NCBI GenBank assembly: GCA_963691815.1
Contig: OY829665.1
Coordinates: forward strand, 21,544,685 to 21,608,684
Origin: Echiichthys vipera
Lineage: Eukaryota > Chordata > Actinopteri > Perciformes > Trachinidae
Length of the DNA: 64,000 nucleotides
Direction of reading: 5' to 3'
The position numbers were made by a program, and so were the translations under genes. This document shows, piece by piece, positions 48,700-59,190 of this stretch; the first letter of the stretch is position 1; every line of letters starts with the position of its first letter. A model generated the notes under the pieces. It made no database searches. It saw nothing but the letters and a program-made list of their open reading frames with translations, and had not been told where the DNA came from.

Positions 48700-48781
48700 C
48701 GACGAGGATGGGATTCAGACCCATGCGTGCAGAGCACAATGGATTAGCAGTCCATCACCTTAACCACTCGGCCACCTCGTC
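48700..48781 (-). tRNA. tRNA-Ser (GCT), U48
   Basis: T loop TCTGAAT and C26 to T. Confidence 0.68.
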
Positions 48782-48887
48782 CTCTTCTCCTTGCCTTCTA
48801 ACAGTAAGTGTCGGACCCAGGTGTGAAAAGTGCGGAATGGTGGGAGAGGAGAAGCGTCCAAAGAGGCGGGGCTACACAGTACACATC

Positions 48888-48960
48888 GGGGAATTAGCTC
48901 AAATGGTAGAGCGCTCGCTTTGCATGTGAGAGGTAGAGGGATCAATGCCCTCATTCTCCA
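48888..48960 (+). tRNA. tRNA-Ala (TGC), U48
   Basis: T loop ATCAATG; stems intact. Confidence 0.92.
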
Positions 48961-49738
48961 CAATGCTTTACTATGAGTTCGGTAAAAACTAGTGTGATGC
49001 GGTGTCGGCTGGACCGAGTGATTTTCTCTGGATCGACACATATGACATCCAGCAATCAAGCCATCAGTTGGCAGAGCTGATTCCATGTACTATGAACCCT
49101 GGACAAGAATCAAGTCTGGACATAGGGTGGAGTGTCTCTTTCACACATGGTAGCACACAACAGGAGATAGTCTGTGTCAGATGCGTGCTCACTGACTAAG
49201 AATATTGTTTGGTTTTTCAGCGAGGGGTGATGTTGGTGCATTCAGCAGGCAGGACATGGCCACAAGCAACTAAGCCTCTTGCCGTTCCTTGAATTTAACT
49301 GACCATTAGAGGGTGGGTCCTTAGATACAGAAGTTCCCAAATCCCGTCCTTTCTCCATTTAGACAGTTCATTGCAGGTTTGTAGTGCATGTGTTGAAGAG
49401 GCTGCACATTGCTCTCTGGTTAGAAGGCAAGTTGATTCCCCGCAAGATCAACCTGTGTTTGAGCAGTGAGCGTGTTCATCTTTCCTTCCCTACCTTTTTT
49501 GGATTATTGTGAAGATTACAAAGTACATCAAAGACTTCCTCAAACACAAAGCAACATCGTGGCCTCTGAGGATGCAGCAGTGTGGTGACGAGAGCATTAC
49601 TCGTCTGCTGTTCAGCCCAGGAGTGAATTGAGCAGTGTGTTTAGGGTGAAGTTAATGCATTTTTCAGTGCATCAGTATGTAGCGGAAACTGATCTTCCAA
49701 TGAGCCAGTTACATTGCGGGGCAAAGTAAGCAGCTATA

Positions 49739-49817
49739 CGACGAGGATGGGAATCGGAATGCGTGCAGAGCACAATGGATTAACAGTCCATCGCCTTAAC
49801 CACTCGGCCACCTCGTC
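49739..49817 (-). pseudogene. tRNA-Ser pseudogene with GTT anticodon, U49
   Basis: The anticodon loop (49,780-49,786) reads CTGTTAA on the minus strand, giving GTT (Asn codons) instead of GCT. The T stem has the three-base loss seen in U22 plus a further change (gggaatcgg). The serine-type variable arm is intact. Confidence 0.82.
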
Positions 49818-49923
49818 CTCTTCTCCTTGCTTTCTAACAGTAAGTGTCGGACCCAGGTGCGAAAAGTGCAGAATGGGGGGAGAGGAGAAGCGTCGAAAGG
49901 GGCGGGGCTACACAGTACGCATC

Positions 49924-49996
49924 GGGGAATTAGCTCAAATGGTAGAGCGCTCGCTTAGCATGTGAGAGGTAGAGGGATCAACGCCCTCATTCTCCA
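49924..49996 (+). tRNA. tRNA-Ala (AGC), U49
   Basis: Intact; GC box present upstream. Confidence 0.93.
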
Positions 49997-50785
49997 CAAT
50001 GCTTTACTATGAGTTCGGTAAAAACTTGTGTGATGCGGTGTCGGATGGACCGAGTGATTTCCTCTGGATCGACACATATGACTTCCAGCAATCAAGCCAT
50101 CAGTTGGCAGAGCTGATTCCATGTACTATGAACCCTGGACAAGAATCAGGTCTGGACATAGGGTGGAGTGTCTCTTTCACACATGGTAGCACACAACAGG
50201 AGATAGTCTGTGTCAGATGCGTGCTCACTGACTAAGAATATTGTTTGGTGTTTCAGCGAGGGGTGATGTTGGTGCATTCAGCAGGCAGGACATGGCCACA
50301 AGCAACTAAGCCTCTTGCCGTTCCTTGAATTTAACTGACCATTAGAGGGTGGGTCCTTAGATGCAGAAGTTCCCAAATTCCGTCCTTTCTCCATTTAGAC
50401 AGTTCATTGCAGGTTTGTAGTGCATGTGTTGAAGAGGCTGCACATTGCTCTCTGGTTAGAAGGCAAGTTGATTCCCCGCAAGATCAACCTGTGTTTGAGC
50501 AGTGAGCATCTTGTGAGAGTGTTCATCTTTCCTTCCCTACCTTTTTTGGATTATTGTGAAGATTACAAAGTACATCAAAGACTTCCTCAAACACAAAGCA
50601 ACATCTTGGCCTCTGAGGATGCAGCAGTGTGGTGACGAGATCATTACTCGTCTTCTGTTCAGCCCAGGAGTGAATTGAGCAGTGTGTTTAGGGTGAAGTT
50701 AATGCATTTCTCAGTGCATCAGTATGTTGCGGAAACTGATCTTCCAATGAGCCAGTTACATTGCGGGGCAAAGTGAGCAGCTATA

Positions 50786-50867
50786 CGACGAGGATGGGAT
50801 TTAGACCCATGCGTGCAGAGCACAATGGATTAGCAGTCCATCGCCTTAACCACACGGCCACCTCGTC
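50786..50867 (-). tRNA. tRNA-Ser (GCT), U50
   Basis: T loop TCTAAAT (unique in the array) and A box CCGTGTGG. Confidence 0.6.
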
Positions 50868-50973
50868 CTCTTCTCCTTGCCTTCTAGCAGTAAGTGTCGG
50901 ACCCAGGTGTGAAAAGTGCGGAATGGGGGGAGAGGAGAAGCGTCCAAAGAGGCGGGGCTACACAGTACACATC

Positions 50974-51046
50974 GGGGAATTAGCTCAAATGGTAGAGCGC
51001 TCGCTTTGCATGTGAGAGGTAGAGGGATCAATGCCCTCATTCTCCA
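50974..51046 (+). tRNA. tRNA-Ala (TGC), U50
   Basis: T loop ATCAATG. This is the last TGC copy before the AGC block at the right edge. Confidence 0.92.
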
Positions 51047-51834
51047 CAATGCTTTACTATGAGTTCGGTAAAAACTAGTGTGATGCGGTGTCGGCTGGAC
51101 CGAGTGATTTCCTCTGGATCGACACATATGACTTCCAGCAATCAAGCCATCAGTTGGCAGAGCTGATTCCATGTACTATGAACCCTGGACAAGAATCAAG
51201 TCTGGACATAGGGTGGAGTGTCTCTTTCACACATGGTAGCACACAACAGGAGATAGTCTGTGTCAGATGCGTGCTCACTGACTAAGAATATTGTTTGGTT
51301 TTTCGGCGAGGGGTGATGTTGGTGCATTCAGCAGGCAGGACATGGCCACAAGCAACTAAGCCTCTTGCCGTTCTTGAATTTAACTGACCATTAGAGGGTG
51401 GGTCCTTAGATACAGAAGTTCCCAAATCCCGTCCTTTCTCCATTTAGACAGTTCATTGCAGGTTTGTAGTGCATGTGTTGAAGAGGCTGCACATTGCTCT
51501 CTGGTTAGAAGGCAAGTTGATTCCCCGCAAGATCAACCTGTGTTTGAGCAGTGAGCATCTTGTGAGAGTGTTCATCTTTCCTTCCCTACCTTTTTTGGAT
51601 TATTGTGAAGATTACAAAGTACATCAAAGACTTCCTCAAACACAAAGCAACATTGTGGCCTCTGAGGATGCAGCAGTGTGGTGACGAGATCATTACTCGT
51701 CTGCTGTTCAGCCCAAGAGGGAATTGAGCAGTGTGTTTAGGGTGAAGTTAATGCATTTTTCAGTGCATCAGTATGTTGCGGAAACTGATATTCCAATGAG
51801 CCAATTACATTGCGGGGCAAAGTAAGCAGCTATA

Positions 51835-51913
51835 CGACGAGGATGGGATTCGGAATGCGTGCAGAGCACAATGGATTAGCAGTCCATCGCCTTAACCACT
51901 CGGCCACCTCGTC
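51835..51913 (-). pseudogene. tRNA-Ser with T-stem deletion, U51
   Basis: Three-base T-stem loss as in U22. Confidence 0.85.
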
Positions 51914-52014
51914 CTCTTCTCCTTGCTTTCTAACAGTAAGTGTCAGACCCAGGTGCGAAAACTGCAGAATGGGGGGAGAGGAGAAGCGTCGAAAGGGGCT
52001 AAACAGTACGCATC

Positions 52015-52087
52015 GGGGAATTAGCTCAAATGGTAGAGCGCTCGCTTAGCATGTGAGAGGTAGAGGGATCAACGCCCTCATTCTCCA
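52015..52087 (+). tRNA. tRNA-Ala (AGC), U51
   Basis: Intact; GC box missing upstream. Confidence 0.92.
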
Positions 52088-52876
52088 CAATGCTTTACTA
52101 TGAGTTTGGTAAAAACTAGTGTGCTGCAGTGTCGCATGGACCGAGTGATTTCCTCTGGATCGACACATATGACTTCCAGCAATCAAGCCATCAGTTGGCA
52201 GAGCTGATTCCATGTACTATGAACCCTGGACAAGAATCAAGTCTGGACATAGGGTGGAGTGTCTCTTTCACACATGGTAGCACACAACAGGAGATAGTCT
52301 GTGTCAGATGCGTGCTCACTGACTAAGAATATTGTTTGGTGTTTCAGCGAGGGGTGATGTTGGTGCATTCAGCAGGCAGGACATGGCCACAAGCAACTAA
52401 GCCTCTTGCCGTTCCTTGAATTTAACTGACCATTAGAGGGTGGGTCCTTAGATACAGAAGTTCCCAAATCCCGTCCTTTCTCCATTTAGACAGTTCATTG
52501 CAGGTTTGTAGTGCATGTGTTGAAGAGGCTGCACATTGCTCTCTGGTTAGAAGGCAAGTTGATTTCCCGCAAGATCAACCTGTGTTTGAGCAGTGAGCAT
52601 CTTGTGAGAGTGTTCATCTTTCCTTCCCTACCTTTTTTGGATTATTGTGAAGATTACAAAGTACATCAAAGACTTCCTCAAACACAAAGCAACATTGTGG
52701 CCTCTGAGGATGCAGCAGTGTGGTGACGAGATCATTACTCGTCTGCTGTTCAGCCCAGGAGTGAATTGAGCAGTGTGTTTAGGGTGAAGTTAATGCATTT
52801 TTCAGTGCATCAGTATGTTTTGGAAACTGATCTTCCAATGAGCCAGTTACATTGCGGGGCAAAGTAAGCAGCTATA

Positions 52877-52958
52877 CGACGAGGATGGGATTCAGACCCA
52901 TGCGTGCAGAGCACAATGGATTAGCAGTCCATCACCTTAACCACTCGGCCACCTCATC
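52877..52958 (-). tRNA. tRNA-Ser (GCT), U52
   Basis: Full length, T loop TCTGAAT; the 5' acceptor reads GATGAGG (U3:G70 wobble). Confidence 0.65.
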
Positions 52959-53064
52959 CTCTTCTACTTGCTTTCTAACAGTAAGTGTCGGACCCAGGTG
53001 CGAAAAGTGCAGAATGGGGGGAGAGGAGAAGCGTTGAAAGGGGCGGGGCTAAACAGCACGCATC

Positions 53065-53137
53065 GGGGAATTAGATCAAATGGTAGAGTGCTCGCTTAGC
53101 ATGTGAGAGGTAGAGGGATCAACGCCCTCATTCTCCA
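53065..53137 (+). tRNA. tRNA-Ala (AGC), U52, D-stem mutant
   Basis: The D stem reads GATC/GAGT: C11 to A creates a mismatch and C25 to T a wobble. This also alters the A box. Confidence 0.8.
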
Positions 53138-53926
53138 CAATGCTTTACTATGAGTTTGGTAAAAACTAGTGTGATGCAGTGTCGGATGGACCGAGTGATT
53201 TCCTCTGGATCGACACATATGACTTCCAGCAATCAAGCCATCAGTTGGCAGAGCTGATTCCATGTACTATGAACCCTGGACAAGAATCAAGTCTGGACAT
53301 TGGGTGGAGTGTCTCTTTCACACATGGTAGCACACAACAGGAAATAGTCTGTGTCAGATGCGTGCTCACTGACTAAGAATATTGTTTGGTTTTTCAGCGA
53401 GGGGTGATGTTGGTGCATTCAGCAGGCAGGACATGGCCACAAGCAACTAAGCCTCTTGCCGTTCCTTGAATTTAACTGACCATTAGAGGGTGGGTCCTTA
53501 GATACAGAAGTTCCCAAATCCCGTCCTTTCTCCATTTAGACAGTTCATTGCAGGTTTGTAGTGCATGTGTTGAAGAGGCTGCACATTGCTCTCTGGTTAG
53601 AAGGCAAGTTGATTCCCCGCAAGATCAACCTGTGTTTGAGCAGTAAGCATCTTGTGAGAGTGTTCATCTTTCCTTCCCTACCTTTTTTGGATTATTGTGA
53701 AGATTACAAAGTACATCAAAGACTTCCTCAAACACAAAGCAACATTGTGGCCTCTGAGGATGCAGCAGTGTGGTGACGAGATCATTACTCGTCTGCTGTT
53801 CAGCCCGAAAGGGAATTGAGCAGTGTGTTGAGGGTGAAGTTAATGCATTTTTCAGTGCATCAGTATGTTGCGGAAACTATTATTCCAATGAGCCAGTTAC
53901 ATTGCGGGGCAAAGTAAGCAGCTATA

Positions 53927-54005
53927 CGACGAGGATGGGATTCGGAATGCGTGCAGAGCACAATGGATTAGCAGTCCATCGCCTTAACCACTCGGCCACC
54001 TCATC
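53927..54005 (-). pseudogene. tRNA-Ser with T-stem deletion, U53
   Basis: Three-base T-stem loss, and 5' acceptor GATGAGG as in U52. Confidence 0.85.
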
Positions 54006-54111
54006 CTCTTCTACTTGCTTTCTAACAGTAAGTGTCGGACCCAGGTGCGAAAAGTGCGGAATGGGGGTAGAGGAGAAGCGTCGAAAGGGGCGGGGCTAAA
54101 CAGTACGCATC

Positions 54112-54184
54112 GGGGAATTAGCTCAAATGGTAGAGCGCTCGCTTAGCATGTGAGAGGTAGAGGGATCAACGCCCTCATTCTCCA
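54112..54184 (+). tRNA. tRNA-Ala (AGC), U53
   Basis: Intact. Confidence 0.93.
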
Positions 54185-54973
54185 CAATGCTTTACTATGA
54201 GTTCGGTAAAAACTAGTGTGATGCGGTGTTGGATGGACCGAGTGATTTCCTCTGGATCGACACATATGACTTCCAGCAATCAAGCCATCAGTTGGCAGAG
54301 ATGATTCCATGTACTATGAACCCTGGACAAGAATCAAGTCTGGACATAGGGTGGAGTGTCTCTTTCACACATGGTAGCACACAACAGGAGATAGTCTGTG
54401 TCAGATGCGTGCTCACTGACTAAGAATATTGTTTGGTTTTTCAGCGAGGGGTGATGTTGGTGCATTCAGCAGGCAGGACATGGCCACAAGCAACTAAGCC
54501 TCTTGCCGTTCCTTGAATTTAACTGACCATTAGAGGATGGGTCCTTAGATACAGAAGTTCCCAAATCCCGTCCTTTCTCCATTTAGACAGTTCATTGCAA
54601 GTTTGTAGTGCATGTGTTGAAGAGGCTGCACATTGCTCTCTGGTTAGAAGGCAAGTTGATTCCCCGCAAGATCAACCTGTGTTTGAGCAGTGAGCATCTT
54701 GTGAGAGTGTTCATCTTTCCTTCCCTACCTTTTTTGGATTATTGTGAAGATTACAAAGTACATCAAAGACTTCCTCAAACACAAAGCAACATTGTGGCCT
54801 CTGAGGATGCAGCAGTGTGGTGACGAGATCATTACTCGTCTGCTGTTCAGCCCAGGAGGGAATTGAGCAGTGTGTTTAGGGTGAAGTTAATGCATTTTTC
54901 AGTGCATCAGTATGTTGCGGAAACTGATATTCCAATGAGCCAGTTACACTGCGGGGCAAAGTAGGCAGCTATA

Positions 54974-55052
54974 CGACGAGGATGGGATTCGGAATCCGTG
55001 CAGAGCACAATGGATTAGCAGTCCATCGCCTTAACCACACGGCCACCTCGTC
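54974..55052 (-). pseudogene. tRNA-Ser with T-stem deletion, U54
   Basis: Three-base loss plus a further change next to it (gaatccgtgc on the plus strand) and A box CCGTGTGG. Confidence 0.85.
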
Positions 55053-55158
55053 CTCTTCTCCTTGCTTTCTAACAGTAAGTGTCGGACCCAGGTGCGAAAA
55101 GTGCAGAATGGGGGGAGAGGAGAAGCTTCGAAAGGGGCGGGGCTACACAGTACGCATC

Positions 55159-55231
55159 TGGGAATTAGCACAAATGGTAGAGCGCTCGCTTAGCATGTGA
55201 GAGGTAGAGGGATCAACGCCCTCATTCTCCA
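55159..55231 (+). tRNA. tRNA-Ala (AGC), U54, damaged
   Basis: G1 to T removes the first acceptor pair, and T12 to A (GCAC) breaks the D stem and alters the A box. Probably a decaying edge copy. Confidence 0.75.
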
Positions 55232-56020
55232 CAATGCTTTACTATGAGTTCGGTAAAAACTAGTGTGATGCGGTGTCGGATGGACCGATTGATTTCCTCT
55301 AGATCGACACATATGACTTCCAGCAATCAAGCCATCAGTTGGCAGAGCTGATTCCATGTACTTTGAACCCTGGACAAGAATCAAGTCTGGACATAGGGTG
55401 GAGTGTCTCTTTCACACATGGTAGCACACAACAGGAGATAGTCTGTGTCAGATGCGTGCTCACTGACTAAGAATATTGTTTGGTTTTTCAGCGAGGGGTG
55501 ATGTTGGTGCATTCAGCAGGCAGGACATGGCCACAAGCAACTAAGCCTCTTGCCGTTCCTTGAATTTAACTGACCATTAGAGGATGGGTCCTTAGATACA
55601 GAAGTTCCCAAATCCCGTCCTTTCTCCATTTAGACAGTTCATTGCAGGTTTGTAGTGCATGTGTTGAAGAGGCTGCACATTGCTCTCTGGTTAGAAGGCA
55701 AGTTGATTCCCCGCAAGATCAACCTGTGTTTGAGCAGTGAGCATCTTGTGAGAGTGTTCATCTTTCCTTCCCTACCTTTTTTGGATTATTGTGAAGATTA
55801 CAAAGTACATCAAAGACTTCCTCAAACACAAAGCAACATTGTGGCCTCTGAGGATGCAGCAGTGTGGTGACGAGCTCATTACTCGTCTGCTGTTCAGCCC
55901 AGGAGGGAATTGAGCAGTGTGCTTAGGGTGAAGTTAATGCATTTTTCAGTGCATCAGTATGTTGCGGAAACTGATATTCCAATGAGCCAGTTACATTGCG
56001 GGGCAAAGTAAGCAGCTATA

Positions 56021-56099
56021 CGACGAGGATGGGATTCGGAATGCGTGCAGAGCACAATGGATTAGCAGTCCATCGCCTTAACCACTCGGCCACCTCGTC
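56021..56099 (-). pseudogene. tRNA-Ser with T-stem deletion, U55
   Basis: Three-base T-stem loss as in U22. Confidence 0.85.
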
Positions 56100-56205
56100 C
56101 TCTTCTCCTTGCTTTCTAACAGTAAGTGTCGGACCGAGGTGCGAAAAGTGCAGAATGGGGGGAGAGGAGAAGCGTCGAAAGGGGCGGGGCTACACAGTAC
56201 GCATC

Positions 56206-56278
56206 CGGGAATTAGCTCAAATGGTAGAGCGCTCGCTTAGCATGTGAGAGGTAGAGGGATCAACGCCCTCATTCTCCA
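56206..56278 (+). tRNA. tRNA-Ala (AGC), U55, G1 mutant
   Basis: G1 to C removes the terminal acceptor pair; the rest is intact. Last complete tRNA-Ala of the array. Confidence 0.8.
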
Positions 56279-57075
56279 CAATGCTTTACTATGAGTTCGG
56301 TAAAAACTAGTGTGATGCGGTGTCGGATGGACCGAGTGATTTCCTCTGGATCGACACATATGACTTCCAGCAATCAAGCCATCAGTTGGCAGAGCTGATT
56401 CCATGTACTATGAACCCTAGACAAGAATCAAGTCTGGACATAGGGTGGAGTGTCTCTTTCACACATGGTAGCACACAACAGGAGATAGTCTGTGTCAGAT
56501 GCGTGCTCACTGACTAAGAATATTGTTTGGTTTTTCAGCGAGGGGTGATGTTGGTGCATTCAGCAGGCAGGACATGGCCTTAAGCAACTAAGCCTCTTGC
56601 CGTTCCTTGAATTTAACTGACCATTAGAGGGTGGGTCCTTAGATACAGAAGTTCCCAAATCCCGTCCTTTCTCCATTTAGACAGTTCATTGCAGGTTTGT
56701 AGTGCATGTGTTGAAGAGGCTGCACATTGCTCTCTGGTTAGAAGGCAAGTTGATTCCCCGCTAGATCAACCTGTGTTTGAGCATCTTGTGAGAGTGTTCA
56801 TCTTTCCTTCCCTACCTTTTTTGGATTATTGTGAAGATTACAAAGTACATCAAAGACTTCCTCAAACACAAAGCAACATTGTTGCCTCTGAGGATGCAGC
56901 AGTGTGGTGACGAGATCATTACTCGTCTGCTGTTCAGCCCAGGAGTGAATTGAGCAGTGTTTAGGGTGAAGTTAATGCATTTTTCAGTGTATCAGTTGGA
57001 ACAAGAGCATTTATGTTGCAGAAACTGATCTTCCAATGAGCCAGTTACATTGCGGGGCAAAGTAAGCAGCTATAC

Positions 57076-57140
57076 GATGAGGATGGGATTCGGACCCATG
57101 TGTGCAGAGCACAATGGATTAGCAGTACATCGCCTTAACC
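57076..57140 (-). pseudogene. Broken tRNA-Ser at the array end, U56
   Basis: Contains the 3' acceptor strand, T arm, variable arm and anticodon arm (with one stem mismatch), then stops within the D arm where hAT transposon sequence begins. No matching 5' half was found beyond the transposon, so the unit is truncated. Confidence 0.88.
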
Positions 57141-59190
57141 CCGGGGTGTCCAAACTTTTTGCAGAGAGGGCCAGATTTGATAAAGTGAAGATGCCCGAGG
57201 GCCAGTAGTTCCTTCTGATGTTTTTTTAAACAAGAAAAGTCACATGCAAATGTGCACTATTATAAAACAATTTTCATTGTCACAATTCTCTTTATTTTTT
57301 AAATGGCAGTGTAACCAAATATAAGCCACTCAGGCAGACGTGAACAATTCTAAAAACACAATTCTGCCTTTAATTCATTTCTGGAGAGTCAGATAACATT
57401 GAACATTGAACTGTATGGAATACCTAAAATTTCCTTGGGATTGATAAATATCTTTGCTTCATGGACATTTTAAACAGGAGTTATATGTAATGCAAAGTTG
57501 TCTGTTATCATTAAAGTTTAAAACAAGTTATTTTTGCTCTTGTCTTCAACAAGATCTTTCAGAGAGTACACATCTACAGGTACACAACATCAACAGTTAT
57601 AACAAAATCTTATTCAAGATGTTTAATAAACTAAAAAAAAGTGCCATAAGTCCAAGTGCATAAGTATGCTTTTGGCTTTTCACTGTTAATAGTGACAGAT
57701 TCAAAACATTCAATTTCAGATTGATCAAGAAACCAATAACTTGCAGTCACTAATGAGAAGGGTGATACTGAGATCTGGATTTCAGTAAAGAGGCCAGGTT
57801 TGGTTTGAGGGAAGTCCTTGAAATGCGTAAAATGTCACGCAAGTGGGGGTCACTTAGTCTTGACCTCATTCGGTTCTTGTTTAAGTTCATGACAGAGAAT
57901 ATTTGCTCACACAGATATGTGTAGCCGAATAAGTAGCAAATGTTTGCATTTCTGGAAACCTGCCTTTATCCAGCTGCCTGTAAAAGTCAACAGTTCGCTA
58001 AATTCCATAGAAAGAGATGCGATAGTTGTTGAATAACTCATCATTTGCGCACCGATGTTGTCCTGTGGGAAACTGTCGATGACCTCTTTCAAAGCTGGGA
58101 AGTGCGCAGTGCAGGGCTCTGTTTGGGACAATTGTCTTTCGAAAAGTTGCGGCTTAGTTCTAAAGGCCTTGATGTGAGCGTACAGCTGGCTCACCACTGC
58201 ATCTTGTCCTTGCAGATTAACATTCAGCGCATTCAGATGCTTCGTTATGTCAACCAAAAAAGCCAAATCTGCCAGCCATACAGGATCGGACAGTTCTCCC
58301 ATCGGTTGCCTTTTTTCACATAAAAAAAACGTCCAATTTCCTCTCTGAGAGAGAAAAATCGCTGCATTGCGGACCCCCGACTTAGCCACCTCACATCGTT
58401 GTGATATATTACTTCTCCATTTTCAGCCTGAAACTGTAGGTGGTGTAGAGCTTTAGCCCGAATAGAATTGATTGCCTTTACCACTGGTTTCATAACATAA
58501 TCAAATTTGAGATGTTTGGCGCAGAGAGCCTGCCGGTGAATTATACAGTGAAGTTTAATAGTGTTACCTCCTTCTTCGCTGACTTTATTGCAGATCAGTG
58601 TGGACAATCCACTTTGCGGTATTATCGGTAACGATCCCAGAAACTTTACTCCATGGTAGTTTCAGATCATCAACAGCTTCACAAACAGAAACGAAAAAAT
58701 CTGTTCCTCTGGTTAGGCCTTTGAGGCTTTGGAGGTCGAGCAGCTCCTCTGTTACGTTCATGTTGTCATCAACTCCTCTTAAAAAAATCAAGAGCTGTGC
58801 AGTGTCAGATACATCGGTGCTTTCATCACGGGCTATCATGAGAAATAATCAATGATAGGTCCTCGACTTTCGGTGCCACGGTGTTACGTTCCAGGCAAAC
58901 ATTCATAAATTCTTCCTTCTTTTCGGGGCAAACGTTCTCCACCATTTTCAGGACACAGTCTTTGATAAATGTACCTTCAGTGAAAGGTTTGCCATGTTTA
59001 GCTATTAACATGGCCACTTTGTAGCTTGCTTTGGTGGTACTTTCCTTTGACTCACAGGCCCGCGTGAAAAATCGCTGTTGTGAAGCTTCTTGAATCTTGA
59101 ATGAAGAAGATACATTTTCCCAAATGGACACAAATGTCTGGAGTTCTCCTTGAGTCAGTGATTTGGAAGAAAACACTGTTCAGTTGTTTC
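57141..59190 (-). mobile_element. hAT DNA transposon, GTF2IRD2-like, decayed
   Basis: Begins with ccggggtgtccaaac, like the terminal inverted repeat of Charlie-type hAT elements (usually starting CAGGGGTGTCCAAAC), followed by gagggccagattt-type subterminal sequence. A disrupted transposase on the minus strand follows. I did not find the opposite inverted repeat or an 8-bp target-site duplication, so the right end (about 59.2 kb) is approximate and the element is probably truncated. Confidence 0.8.
57750..59176 (-). pseudogene. hAT transposase pseudogene (GTF2IRD2/ZBED-like)
   Basis: The reading frame survives in overlapping pieces, in order 59,176-58,826, 58,839-58,585, 58,607-58,245 and 58,389-57,907, then a last piece from about 57,930 to a stop at 57,750-57,752. 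At least four frame changes separate them. Family features are visible: an N-terminal stretch with AMLIAKHGKPFTEG and VCPEKKEEF; RDESTDVSDTAQL, where the first catalytic Asp is expected; CIIHRQALCAKHL with HNDVRWLSRG, the RW block of hAT enzymes; and near the end FGYTYLCEQIFSVMN, the C-terminal hAT dimerisation region. The normal protein is one uninterrupted frame, so this copy cannot encode active transposase. The N terminus before 59,176 is not recognised. Confidence 0.88.

Larger units (their letters stand above)
1..57140. repeat. Tandem array of ~1.03-kb tRNA-Ser/tRNA-Ala units (U1-U56)
   Basis: About 55.5 head-to-tail units, typically 1,018-1,050 bp long, continuous from the left edge to a break at about 57,140. 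Each unit holds a minus-strand tRNA-Ser, a 106-bp divergent spacer, a plus-strand tRNA-Ala and about 760 bp of non-coding spacer. Units differ by point changes and a few shared indels: an 11-nt block after the motif gagcagtgagc, a 9-nt block in gcagtgtgtttagggtgaag, and an 11-nt deletion near 1,230. The left boundary lies outside the window. No protein gene is carried by the unit. The pattern fits expansion and homogenisation by unequal crossing-over or gene conversion (inference). Confidence 0.97.

Noticed and set aside
1..57140. CRISPR-like or ribosomal DNA array
   Set aside because: Units are about 1 kb with no short repeat/spacer alternation, no cas genes and no rRNA or 5S-like sequence; the conserved elements are tRNAs.
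57454..57663. A 69-codon plus-strand frame in the hAT 3' region
   Set aside because: Low-complexity, AT-rich and within transposon non-coding sequence; no similarity recognised.
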